Assembly: GCF_000303155.1 (NCBI RefSeq)
Contig: NC_018719.1
Location: forward strand, 620,001 to 684,000
Origin: Candidatus Nitrososphaera gargensis Ga9.2
Lineage (GTDB): Archaea > Thermoproteota > Nitrososphaeria > Nitrososphaerales > Nitrososphaeraceae
DNA: 64,000 nucleotides
Direction: 5' to 3'
A program made the position numbers and the translations under genes. How positions within the stretch are numbered: the stretch's first letter is position 1; each line of letters opens with the position of its first letter. Under the pieces are notes generated by a model. The model ran no database searches. It was not told the origin of the DNA and saw nothing but the letters and a program-made list of their open reading frames with translations. Positions 25,742-32,959 of this stretch are shown here, one piece after another.

Positions 25742-26203
25742 ATGGTTGCAGGAGTTATAATTGCAGTTGTGGCTATCACAGCAGTTATCGTATTTTCAAT
25801 GCAGCAGGGCAGTGGCGGCGCCAATGTAGCTGCTGCTCCAAATGTCAAGTTTGTCTCTTTTGACGCAGACAGAAAAGGCATCAAGGTAGGCGAAGCCACG
25901 AATATGTTTTATAATGTTCAGAACTTTGAAGAAAGAGCTATCGAGGATGCCAGAGTAACGATAATGATCGAGCCATCTGGCTTTGAACCATACCTCTCAA
26001 TAAGCAATCAAACTGTAGATTTACCTCAGTTACTTGGCAAAGATGCGGCAACAGGTGAAATCAAGGTATCAATAACTGCAAAAAGTACACCTGCGAAAGA
26101 GGCAGTCTATGTAGTAAAAGGTGTTTTGCTTGTCGAAGGCATCCAAACAGATACTAAACAGTTTGAATTGAAAATTAGTCAACCCACGGGTATTGCAGAG
26201 TAA
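25742..26203 (+). CDS. Membrane-anchored CARDB-like beta-sandwich protein
   Basis: About 153 residues from ATG 25742. An N-terminal transmembrane anchor (MVAGVIIAVVAITAVIVFSM) precedes one Ig-like beta-sandwich: VKFVSFDADRKGIKVGEATN, VQNFEERAIEDARVTIMIEP and VVKGVLLVEGIQTDTKQFEL, close to the CARDB pattern of archaeal surface proteins. A TATA box (CTTTATAT) ends about 48 nt before this ATG, and a TTG at 25727 is an alternative start. Likely a small extracellular domain of unknown partner. It abuts the convergent gene at 26204. Confidence 0.6.
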   Translation: MVAGVIIAVVAITAVIVFSMQQGSGGANVAAAPNVKFVSFDADRKGIKVGEATNMFYNVQNFEERAIEDARVTIMIEPSGFEPYLSISNQTVDLPQLLGKDAATGEIKVSITAKSTPAKEAVYVVKGVLLVEGIQTDTKQFELKISQPTGIAE

Positions 26204-26398
26204 TTAGAAAAATATATAAACACTTCTTGATTTCTTGCGGGCTTCCCTCCTACGATCCTTAATATTGTCGTTACTGCTATCTTGTTCGACCTTTCCATCT
26301 GGCAATGGTTCAGGTCTTGGTTCTTCTCCAAATTGCCCGTGAGTTGGATCATGTAGTGCCTGATCTCGCTTTAGAGGCTTTTTCTTTTCAATACCCAT
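26204..26398 (-). CDS. Small conserved hydrophilic protein (KRDxALHxxTHxQFGEEPRP family)
   Basis: 64 residues. The central motif KRDQALHDPTHGQFGEEPRP is shared with a second small gene at 35126-35284, which shows that both are real. The rest is charged and probably disordered. Function unknown. Its stop touches the stop of the convergent gene at 25742. Confidence 0.6.
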   Translation of the reverse strand: MGIEKKKPLKRDQALHDPTHGQFGEEPRPEPLPDGKVEQDSSNDNIKDRRREARKKSRSVYIFF

Positions 26399-26431
26399 AC
26401 TTACACATAATGTTATAAAATGAGATACTAA

Positions 26432-26460
26432 TGGAAGGCTAAATGATATTTAGCCTTCCA
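26432..26460 (-). terminator. Perfect 13-bp hairpin
   Basis: TGGAAGGCTAAAT and ATTTAGCCTTCCA are separated by GAT. It lies at the 3' end of the minus-strand cluster that starts with 26637-27092 and overlaps the stop codon of the zinc-finger frame at 26439. A terminator or RNA-stability hairpin is the simplest reading. Confidence 0.55.
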
Positions 26461-26636
26461 GCACACTCCACATGATAGTATCTTCTTGGATTCTTGCCAA
26501 CTGCTACAATTTCCTCTACATCTTCGATATTGTGCCTGCAAAAGTGACAGAGGCCATCTTGTTTAACAATGATATGTTTCTTGCTCTCCGGGTAGAGATA
26601 ATGGCAGACATTTGCGATCTCAGTGATTCTGCTTTC
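26439..26636 (-). other. Zinc-finger reading frame without a canonical start
   Basis: Directly after the stop of the LEA-like gene at 26637, in the same frame, comes VCHYLYPESKKHIIVKQDGL, CHFCRHNIEDVEEIVAVGKN and RRYYHVECAGRLNII, a convincing zinc-binding small protein (CHFC...HVEC) ending at 26439. No ATG, GTG or TTG lies in frame before the finger. It could be a pseudogene remnant, start at a non-standard codon, or be a readthrough extension. Confidence 0.45.
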
Positions 26637-27092
26637 TTATTTTTCTGCTTCTTTCCTTGCCTTCTCCATCGTTTCCCTTGACTTTTGTTTGACAGTTTCA
26701 GCGCCTTTTCTTACTGCTTCAGTAGTCTGAGGAGCCGCTTCTGCGGCCTCCCTTGCTGTTTCTCTTACTGTCTTTACAGTATCTTGTGCCATCCTTGTAG
26801 TCTCTTCCACAGCGCCTGCCGTGTCGCTAATAACGCCGCGCTCCTTCAAGTCTTTGGCAGTTTCATTGATCTCTTTGGCAGTATCCCGTGCTGCGGCCGA
26901 AGCTTCCCGGATTGCCTCTGCAATTTCGTTTATAGCGCCACTTTCGCGTAAAGTTCTGATAGTATCCCTTAATCTAGTCGATGAATTGCGAATGGTTCTT
27001 GCAATATTCTTGATGTTCTCGGCAGTTTGTTCGGGCGTAAGCCCTGTCTTTGTATTATCAGTCAGACTGGCATCAGAATTTGCAGAAGACAT
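26637..27092 (-). CDS. LEA-like amphipathic helical protein
   Basis: 151 residues, almost entirely helical with 11-residue-type periodicity: LRDTIRTLRESGAINEIAEA, AARDTAKEINETAKDLKERG, TRMAQDTVKTVRETAREA. No signal peptide. Such Ala/Thr/Glu/Lys repeats resemble LEA and apolipoprotein-like stress proteins that bind membranes or shield proteins during drying. The segment order (LRESG, RDTA, QTTEAVRKGAE) is shared with the gene at 28481. Confidence 0.65.
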   Translation of the reverse strand: MSSANSDASLTDNTKTGLTPEQTAENIKNIARTIRNSSTRLRDTIRTLRESGAINEIAEAIREASAAARDTAKEINETAKDLKERGVISDTAGAVEETTRMAQDTVKTVRETAREAAEAAPQTTEAVRKGAETVKQKSRETMEKARKEAEK

Positions 27093-27142
27093 GACAAGTA
27101 ATGGCTTTCTTTTCTTAAAAAGAGTGTGATAGACTTTGGGAT

Positions 27143-27679
27143 CTATCTTTCTATGTCACGCTTGACTGTCTTGACAGTGTCTGACAATTCTCTTGCTGTT
27201 TCTTCAACACTACGAAATGTTCCCGACCTTTTTGACTCAGCGACAGTAACTTTTAGCTCATCTACAAGACCTTTGATCGACTCTAGCATTTCTTTTACAG
27301 CCTTGCTCATTTCCTTCAAGTCTTGCATACCCATACTTCCACCGCCTTCTCCACTACCACCAAACGAGCCAACCTTCTCTTTGGCAGTTTTGATGAGCTC
27401 TTTTGCATCGTCAATTACGCCGGTTTCTTTTAGCTCTTTCATGGTATTATCCATCCTTTCCGATGCTTGGTTAAAGTTCTCCGAAATCATGCGGATGTTT
27501 TCCATATTCCGCTGCCATTCTGGGGTCTTCATTGTCTCCATTATTTCCTTTGCAGTTATCGCCACCTCTCTGATTTTGTCAAACGTCTCTTGGACGCCGG
27601 GCGTCCCAAGCTCGCGCATTATTTCTACTGCATCCGAAGCTGTCTCTTTGATGTCTGAAAGCTTGCTTCTGCCTGCCAT
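27143..27679 (-). CDS. LEA-like / coiled-coil helical protein
   Basis: 178 residues, helical throughout: SDIKETASDAVEIMRELGTP, ASERMDNTMKELKETGVIDD, AKELIKTAKEKVGSFGGSG, then a second helical half (SKAVKEMLESIKGLVDEL, TARELSDTVKTVKRDIER). The repeated TVK..R and LKE.GVI.D phrases relate it to its neighbours at 26637 and 28481. It is 50 bp upstream of 26637 on the same strand, so the two are probably one operon. Cytoplasmic; function not known. Confidence 0.65.
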   Translation of the reverse strand: MAGRSKLSDIKETASDAVEIMRELGTPGVQETFDKIREVAITAKEIMETMKTPEWQRNMENIRMISENFNQASERMDNTMKELKETGVIDDAKELIKTAKEKVGSFGGSGEGGGSMGMQDLKEMSKAVKEMLESIKGLVDELKVTVAESKRSGTFRSVEETARELSDTVKTVKRDIER

Positions 27680-27800
27680 AACTATGGAAAGATGTACTTT
27701 GCAAACTTAAGTGCACTTGGGTAAAATAATACGAGTAGAACGTTCATAGTTTTGTTACTAGAGAAAGGTGGAAAAATAAAGTAATCGTTAACCGAGTAAG

Positions 27801-27956
27801 CTAGGTTAACTTTGTTTTTTCTTTGAACTTTTCCTTTTCGTATTTTGTGTTTAGATCTTTGTCTGGGTCTTCAACCTTTTTCCCTAATGCTTTTACTCCT
27901 GCTTTGATTTTGTCACCAGCATCTTCTGCGTCTCTGCGTGCTTCACTTTCTGTCAT
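27801..27956 (-). CDS. Small conserved charged protein (51 aa)
   Basis: MTESEARRDAEDAGDKIKAG, VKALGKKVEDPDKDLNTKYE and KEKFKEKTKLT. The phrase KVEDPDKDLNTKYEKEK recalls a small protein type widespread in ammonia-oxidising archaea (DP..D..TEY..EK); this recognition is from memory. Highly charged, likely a free helix. It lies in the LEA-like cluster and may share its stress role. Confidence 0.55.
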   Translation of the reverse strand: MTESEARRDAEDAGDKIKAGVKALGKKVEDPDKDLNTKYEKEKFKEKTKLT

Positions 27957-28026
27957 GTTAGTAATGGTTGGCTGATTGTGGATATAACAAATTGCATAAA
28001 TTATTCCGTATATCTATTGCTTGCTG

Positions 28027-28368
28027 CTAGTCAGCAGCCGCTACTTCAGCTCTTTTGCGATCTAATGCTTTTTTAGATGGCTGCATATTCAGATGCCTGC
28101 CCCTATAGCGATATTCATATCTGTGAATTTTGCGCCTTTTCAGAAGCTGCCCGAGGAATATCAAAGACACCACTGCCAAGATCACATTGAATATCCCCGG
28201 CGCAATATGACCCCAAACGAACAGATCGAAATACGCAAGAATCAAATTAAGCGTAGCAAAGCCTGCTATCATTAGGGGAAGGTATTTGCCTATGGTAATT
28301 AAAAGGCCAAGCGAATGTATCATTGCTTCTAGCTTTGCCGTGTCCGAGATTGAAATGCCGCCTGCCAT
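28027..28368 (-). CDS. Small membrane protein with basic tail
   Basis: 113 residues with two or three transmembrane helices (MIHSLGLLITIGKYLPLMIA, LNLILAYFDLFVW, FNVILAVVSLIFLGQLL) and a strongly basic C-terminal tail (KRRKIHRYEYRYRGRHLN, KKALDRKRAEV). No family recognised. It is divergent from the LEA-like gene at 28481, and the basic tail would face the cytoplasm. Confidence 0.6.
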   Translation of the reverse strand: MAGGISISDTAKLEAMIHSLGLLITIGKYLPLMIAGFATLNLILAYFDLFVWGHIAPGIFNVILAVVSLIFLGQLLKRRKIHRYEYRYRGRHLNMQPSKKALDRKRAEVAAAD

Positions 28369-28480
28369 CTATTGGTTCAATATGCTATATTGCTTTTAAT
28401 CATAATAGTTGCAGCCCATTTATTTACTATAAGAAATGTAGGCTCTATTTTTATAGATTGTTGGTGTTCTGTCAATTGTA

Positions 28481-29032
28481 ATGGCTACAAGAACTGGTGG
28501 CAGATCCAAACCTGAGAAAAATGATTTTTCTCCAGAACAAGCTGCTGAAGCCGTAAAAGAAGCTGCCAAAAAGATCCGCGAGACATCCCAGCAAGTAAGG
28601 GATAGCGTGAAGACCTTCAAAGATAGTGGGGCAGTAACAGAAATGGCTGAAGCAACACGGGACGCTGCCCTTGCCGCGCGTGATACAACGAGAGATGTCA
28701 GGGATACCGCAAGAGAAGTTAGAGACACCAAAGTTGTAGCAGAGACAGCTAGCGCACTAGATGAAACAGCCAACGCGGCTGTGGAGACAGGTGGGGCTGC
28801 CAAAGATACTGTAGAACAGATACCGAGGTCAGCACCGCGTACTACAAAAGCGGTGAAACGTGGAGCGGCAGAAGCTAGAAAGGGAGCAAAAACTGCGGCG
28901 CGTCAGACAGAAAGGGCTGTCAAGAAAGGTTCTGCGAAAATGCGCCGTACTGCAAAAAGGGCAGTAAAGAGGCAGGTAAAGTCTGTGAAACGCAAAGCCA
29001 ATCAACAAAAGAAAAAGACTCGCAAAAGATAG
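28481..29032 (+). CDS. LEA-like protein with histone-H1-like basic tail
   Basis: 183 residues. The first 120 match the helical LEA-like protein at 26637 (FSPEQAAEAVKEAAKKIRET, VRDSVKTFKDSGAVTEMAEA, RDTTRDVRDTAREVRDT). The last 60 are Lys/Arg/Ala-rich: AVKRGAAEARKGAKTAARQT, AVKKGSAKMRRTAKRAVKRQ, KSVKRKANQQKKKTRKR, similar in composition to histone H1 tails. The N-terminal part is acidic or neutral and the tail would bind nucleic acid. ATG 28481 follows a TATA box (TTTTTATAG) by about 26 nt: leaderless. A desiccation-linked nucleoid protein is a reasonable guess. Confidence 0.7.
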   Translation: MATRTGGRSKPEKNDFSPEQAAEAVKEAAKKIRETSQQVRDSVKTFKDSGAVTEMAEATRDAALAARDTTRDVRDTAREVRDTKVVAETASALDETANAAVETGGAAKDTVEQIPRSAPRTTKAVKRGAAEARKGAKTAARQTERAVKKGSAKMRRTAKRAVKRQVKSVKRKANQQKKKTRKR

Positions 29033-29196
29033 ATCATTCTGTAATGCCTATGAATGGTTGGAAATCGGATAGGCAATTGCAGCATTCAAAAGTGTCTATC
29101 AATATTTGAATTTGTAGCATTGAGGATAAGACTATCAAACTTGACGTGAATTGATTTTGCTATCTGCGTCTTGATATGCTCTGGAATGCCGCCATA

Positions 29197-29262
29197 GAAT
29201 TAAGGTTATTTTGTTGCATAACGGGAGGCATTAAGACTAGGGGTAATATTATATGCCACAGT
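29197..29262 (+). repeat. Intergenic repeat, copy 2
   Basis: Matches 22553-22620: AGAATTAAGG, TTATTTTGTTGCATAACGG, GGGGTAATATTATATGC. It lies about 50 bp after the stop of the minus-strand receiver gene at 29311. Confidence 0.55.
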
Positions 29263-29310
29263 ATAATCCGTACGCTAGCCGTCAGTATAAAGTGTCATTT
29301 TTGCAGACTG

Positions 29311-29721
29311 CTAGCCGCTTGATAATTTGATTTCATCTGTTAGTTCCAGTTCATCTCTTATCGTATTTGCTAGCTCTTCGATCCTGACTGGCTTGCGGAC
29401 AAAGCAGTTCACACGCAGCTTTGGAAACACTTTTCTAAATTCGTCGTAATAGATTTCAAATGCGGTGATGAAGCACACCTTTACTTTGTCGTCGATCTTT
29501 CTCAGTTGCTTGAACAGTGCAAATCCGTTCATCGGCTGCATCCTGATATCAAGGAGCACCAGATCGAAGGCACCGACCTTGAAATGCGACAACGCTTCCG
29601 TGGGATTGTTAAATGCCTGAACCTCAAACCCTTCCTTTTCGAGGCCTTTTTTTATTACACTGGTGATGTCCGGCTCGTCATCAACTACCAGTATTTTATA
29701 TTTTTCCCCTTTGGTAGCCAT
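29311..29721 (-). CDS. Single-domain response regulator (CheY-like)
   Basis: 136 residues: KILVVDDEPDITSVIKKGLE with the acidic pair at 14-15, phosphoacceptor D58 in DLVLLDIRMQPMNG, VCFITAFEIYYDEF with the conserved Thr-like position, and FVRKPVRIEEL with the conserved Lys. No output domain, as is usual for thaumarchaeal receivers. The loop after the Asp reads RMQPMNG, one residue longer than the usual RMPxMNG. The histidine kinase at 30210 is the nearest possible partner. Confidence 0.88.
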   Translation of the reverse strand: MATKGEKYKILVVDDEPDITSVIKKGLEKEGFEVQAFNNPTEALSHFKVGAFDLVLLDIRMQPMNGFALFKQLRKIDDKVKVCFITAFEIYYDEFRKVFPKLRVNCFVRKPVRIEELANTIRDELELTDEIKLSSG

Positions 29722-29805
29722 CAGCCGCTAAGATGATGTAATGGCATTAAAGTCTATTCCCGGGATATGAAAACGCATTACATTTTATCATTCAGCATAA
29801 TCAAC

Positions 29806-29985
29806 ATGGGTCAACATGGAAAACATGTCTTCATAGTAGCAGCATTTGCAGTTGTTGTGGATACAATCTTCCCTGCAATCATGCTTGCATTCATTGCATT
29901 TGCATGCCTTGTAAGAATCCCTGATTTCAGATACCGCATTGTTACGCAATTTGCCAGTGTGTTATTGCAGAGTTCAAATAATTAA
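29806..29985 (+). CDS. Possible small membrane protein
   Basis: 59 residues from ATG 29806: MGQHGKHVFIVAAFAVVVDT, FPAIMLAFIAFACLVRIPDF. One or two hydrophobic helices and a short polar tail. No family or homologue in the window. It could be a chance frame. Confidence 0.3.
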   Translation: MGQHGKHVFIVAAFAVVVDTIFPAIMLAFIAFACLVRIPDFRYRIVTQFASVLLQSSNN

Positions 29986-30209
29986 AAATTGTTTCTCCTA
30001 TTAACTTTGATGAGCGAAAAGAGGTCAGGGGAGTTTCCTAATTTCTCTACCGATCGAACAGCTCTCGGATAATTCTGAATGTTGTTACTAGCATTGGGAT
30101 CCTCTAGACTGATTTGCTCAGTGCCTAGGGTCAGGGTTTTTGTAAGCTGCTGGGTCATATGTTATCTAACATTTTTCCATGAGGTTTTAAATTACCACTC
30201 TGCTGTTCT

Positions 30210-31904
30210 TTGATCAGTACCTTGGAGTATTTCTATCCTAACGATAATTCTAGGCCATCTCATGCTGAAAAGACCGAAGTGTATCATGGGGAGGAAAACG
30301 CCATGAAAATACTGCTGCAAGCAATGCGGAACGTAAAAAAAGAGGCAGTTGTTTGTAGCGACGCGAACTCTCCTGCCTTTTCTATGGGCACGGAGTCTGT
30401 AAAGAGAGGATATGTTGACTTCAAAAAAAGAGGAGTAAGGATAAGGCAGATAGTTGAGATCACCAAAGATAATCTGGAATATTGCAAGGAGTTCATGAAT
30501 TATGCAGAATTACGACATATGGATAACGTCAAAGGCAACATGGCAGTTAGCGAAACAGAGTATGTCGCGACTGCTGTACTGGAAGGAGCCAAGCCTATAA
30601 CCCAGACTATATACAGCAATGTCAAAACATTTCTGGAACAACAACGATACTTTTTCGAGAATCTGTGGAGCAGAGCAATGCCCGCAGAACAACGAATTAA
30701 AGAAATTGAGCAAAATATTGAGCCACAACAGATAGTGATAATCCATGATGCAAAACAAGCGCTAGAAATATATCAATCATTAATATTATCTGCCCAACAG
30801 GAAATAAGAATTGCATTCCCTACTGCAAGGGCAGTCATACGTCAAGAAAAGGCCGGAATAATACATCTTCTAAATAAAGCTGCAGAAAGACGGTGTCGAG
30901 TAAAAATCTTGATGCCAAACGATGAGTCTGTATTTAAATTTATACGAAAGGGTGACGCCAACACCGAAACTAGGCTTGTCGCGCAAAAAGACCTTGGTAA
31001 AGCTACGATTCTCGTTGTGGATAACAAAGAATCTTTGATCATGGAGCTAAAAGATGATGACAAGGAAACATTCCAAGAAGCAATAGGGTTTTCAATACGT
31101 TCCAATAGCAGACCCGGAGTATTATCTTATGTTTCAATGTTTGAAGGTTTATGGAAGCAGACTGAACTATACGAAAAAATGAAGGCCAGCGATAGAATGA
31201 AAAGCGAGTTTATTAATATCGCGGCTCATGAAATAAGAACGCCGGTGCAGCCTATATTGGGAAGAGCTGAGATTTTAAAGGAGGAGATTGAGTCGGGAAA
31301 TTATGATATGGAATCTGTGCGGGAAGCAGTGGAGATGATTATAAGAAATTCCCAAAGACTACATAGGCTTACGGAGGATCTTCTAACAGTATCCAGAATT
31401 GAGCGTAATGTCCTGATACTGAACAGGCATGACTTTGATCTAAATTCTGTCATCGACAATGCCATAAATGACATCAAAAATCAGCTCCAGATTATCACCA
31501 AAGATATAACAATACTCTATCAGCCAAAAGAAAAAATCATTGTTAATGCGGACAAAGATAAGATAACTCAAGTGATACATAATCTTTTGAACAATGCAAT
31601 CAAATTTACAGATAGAGGAACTGTAACCATCATGGTTGAAAAAGAAAACAAAGATGGTTCGACTTTGTTTAAGATAAGAGATACCGGCATTGGAATTGAT
31701 GCTTCTCTTTTTCCAAGATTGTTTCAAATCTTTGCGACAAATACGATCGGTACATCTTTTAATCAGTCAGGCTCGGGTGTGGGGTTGTATATTTCGAAGA
31801 ACATTATTGAAGCTCATGGCGGCAGGATATGGGCAGAGAACAACGAGGATGGAAAAGGTGCAACTTTTACCTTTATGCTGCCGTCAGTCAAACCCAATAG
31901 ATAG
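30210..31904 (+). CDS. Cytoplasmic histidine kinase with TrmB-like sensor domains
   Basis: 564 residues, no transmembrane segments. The N-terminal ~300 residues have two similar alpha/beta modules (EVYHGEENAMKILLQAMRNV, KKRGVRIRQIVEITKDNLEY and QQIVIIHDAKQALEIYQSLI, AAERRCRVKILMPNDESVFK) like the C-terminal effector domain of archaeal TrmB-type proteins. The HisKA domain follows with H340 in FINIAAHEIRTPVQPIL, then HATPase_c with N-box HNLLNNAIKFTDRG, DTGIGID and GSGVGLYISKNIIEAHGG. TTG 30210 lies just after the TATA box TTTTAAAT, fitting a leaderless message. It probably senses an intracellular cue. Confidence 0.85.
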   Translation: MISTLEYFYPNDNSRPSHAEKTEVYHGEENAMKILLQAMRNVKKEAVVCSDANSPAFSMGTESVKRGYVDFKKRGVRIRQIVEITKDNLEYCKEFMNYAELRHMDNVKGNMAVSETEYVATAVLEGAKPITQTIYSNVKTFLEQQRYFFENLWSRAMPAEQRIKEIEQNIEPQQIVIIHDAKQALEIYQSLILSAQQEIRIAFPTARAVIRQEKAGIIHLLNKAAERRCRVKILMPNDESVFKFIRKGDANTETRLVAQKDLGKATILVVDNKESLIMELKDDDKETFQEAIGFSIRSNSRPGVLSYVSMFEGLWKQTELYEKMKASDRMKSEFINIAAHEIRTPVQPILGRAEILKEEIESGNYDMESVREAVEMIIRNSQRLHRLTEDLLTVSRIERNVLILNRHDFDLNSVIDNAINDIKNQLQIITKDITILYQPKEKIIVNADKDKITQVIHNLLNNAIKFTDRGTVTIMVEKENKDGSTLFKIRDTGIGIDASLFPRLFQIFATNTIGTSFNQSGSGVGLYISKNIIEAHGGRIWAENNEDGKGATFTFMLPSVKPNR

Positions 31905-31914
31905 TATGTGATCG

Positions 31915-32553
31915 CTATACTGTAAAAACAATTGTCTTATTCTTGTTTGCATAAATTGCAAAGCTGTGCGCATCAACATATTCCCTTTGTTCCCTGTTCA
32001 CCATCTTGTAGTATTCGATAATATCTAGATCTTTGGATGCAGGTATCAGTTGAGCATCGTATCCGCAGACTATTGTTAGAGGTATTGCAAGCTTTCTTTC
32101 CAGTGCATACTCTAGCTGAAACCATTGTTTTGCTAGCCCTTTTGAGAGAAAATATGATGATAGATCTGCTGCGACTCTGACCCCTTTCTTTCCTTTGGCG
32201 ACAAAACTATCACAAATAGATTTGGCGACAGCCGTCCACCCTTTCAAATCAGGATTTTCCGGGTCTTTATACAGGTCTTCTCCCCTTACTATCACCAAGC
32301 TCCCTTCATTTTCATGCTCTTGAACATCTATCCCAAATTGTTTCATGTCATCTCGCACTTTATTCACCGTCTCTGTAGCTGTAGTATATACAACCCCCCA
32401 ATTCTGCTCTAGTCCTGACTTTACAAAAGTAAATTGAATACCCTTAAAATCTTCTCTAGATGTAAAGAACACACATCCGTGCTCTCCCACTTTGAGGTTC
32501 TTGACAAATTCATTTGCATGCTCTGAAATTTTCCTACCCTCAGTACTTAACAT
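31915..32553 (-). CDS. MEDS/DcmR-type sensory protein
   Basis: 212 residues: FVKNLKVGEHGCVFFTSRED, QNWGVVYTTATETVNKVRDD, MKQFGIDVQEHENEGSLVIV, KKGVRVAADLSSYFLSKGLA, KQWFQLEYALERKLAIPLTI and VCGYDAQLI. Full-length, single-domain MEDS protein; the final VCGYD resembles the KaiC-like/MEDS core. It is convergent with the histidine kinase at 30210, separated by 10 bp. Functional pairing is possible but not shown. Confidence 0.72.
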   Translation of the reverse strand: MLSTEGRKISEHANEFVKNLKVGEHGCVFFTSREDFKGIQFTFVKSGLEQNWGVVYTTATETVNKVRDDMKQFGIDVQEHENEGSLVIVRGEDLYKDPENPDLKGWTAVAKSICDSFVAKGKKGVRVAADLSSYFLSKGLAKQWFQLEYALERKLAIPLTIVCGYDAQLIPASKDLDIIEYYKMVNREQREYVDAHSFAIYANKNKTIVFTV

Positions 32554-32959
32554 GATGATATGTACTTGTTAAACACATTAATCAAGATTTAAACTATCCA
32601 CGACATTAGTTGGAGCCCACTATGATAAAAGCGGTCTTGATGCCCAACATCATCCTAGATGGTTTTGCAGAGCGACTTGTATAATTAGTCTTCCGGAGTT
32701 CTACAGTTTCAAATTGCAGCTCACCATGTGCATGGGATAGGCAGTTCTAAGAATTAGAAACAATACAATTCAATCAGCATTTGTGTGATGAAAAATTACA
32801 TCAATATTGAAGATTCTCGAAGCAACACAAACAGCGCAAAATACTAACATAGACATATGGATCGGAAGGATCAGGATTTTCGTCAGAGAAGCAAGGTATG
32901 TTGGTTTTGCCTCCCGGGAATGCAAATAAATGATAAATCCGTGTCAGTAGTATAAGTCC
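32554..32959. other. Gene-free stretch with promoter at its end
   Basis: No credible gene. AAATAAATGATAAAT at about 32925-32938 is a TATA-like element 22-30 nt before the TTG start of the phosphatase gene. Confidence 0.45.
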
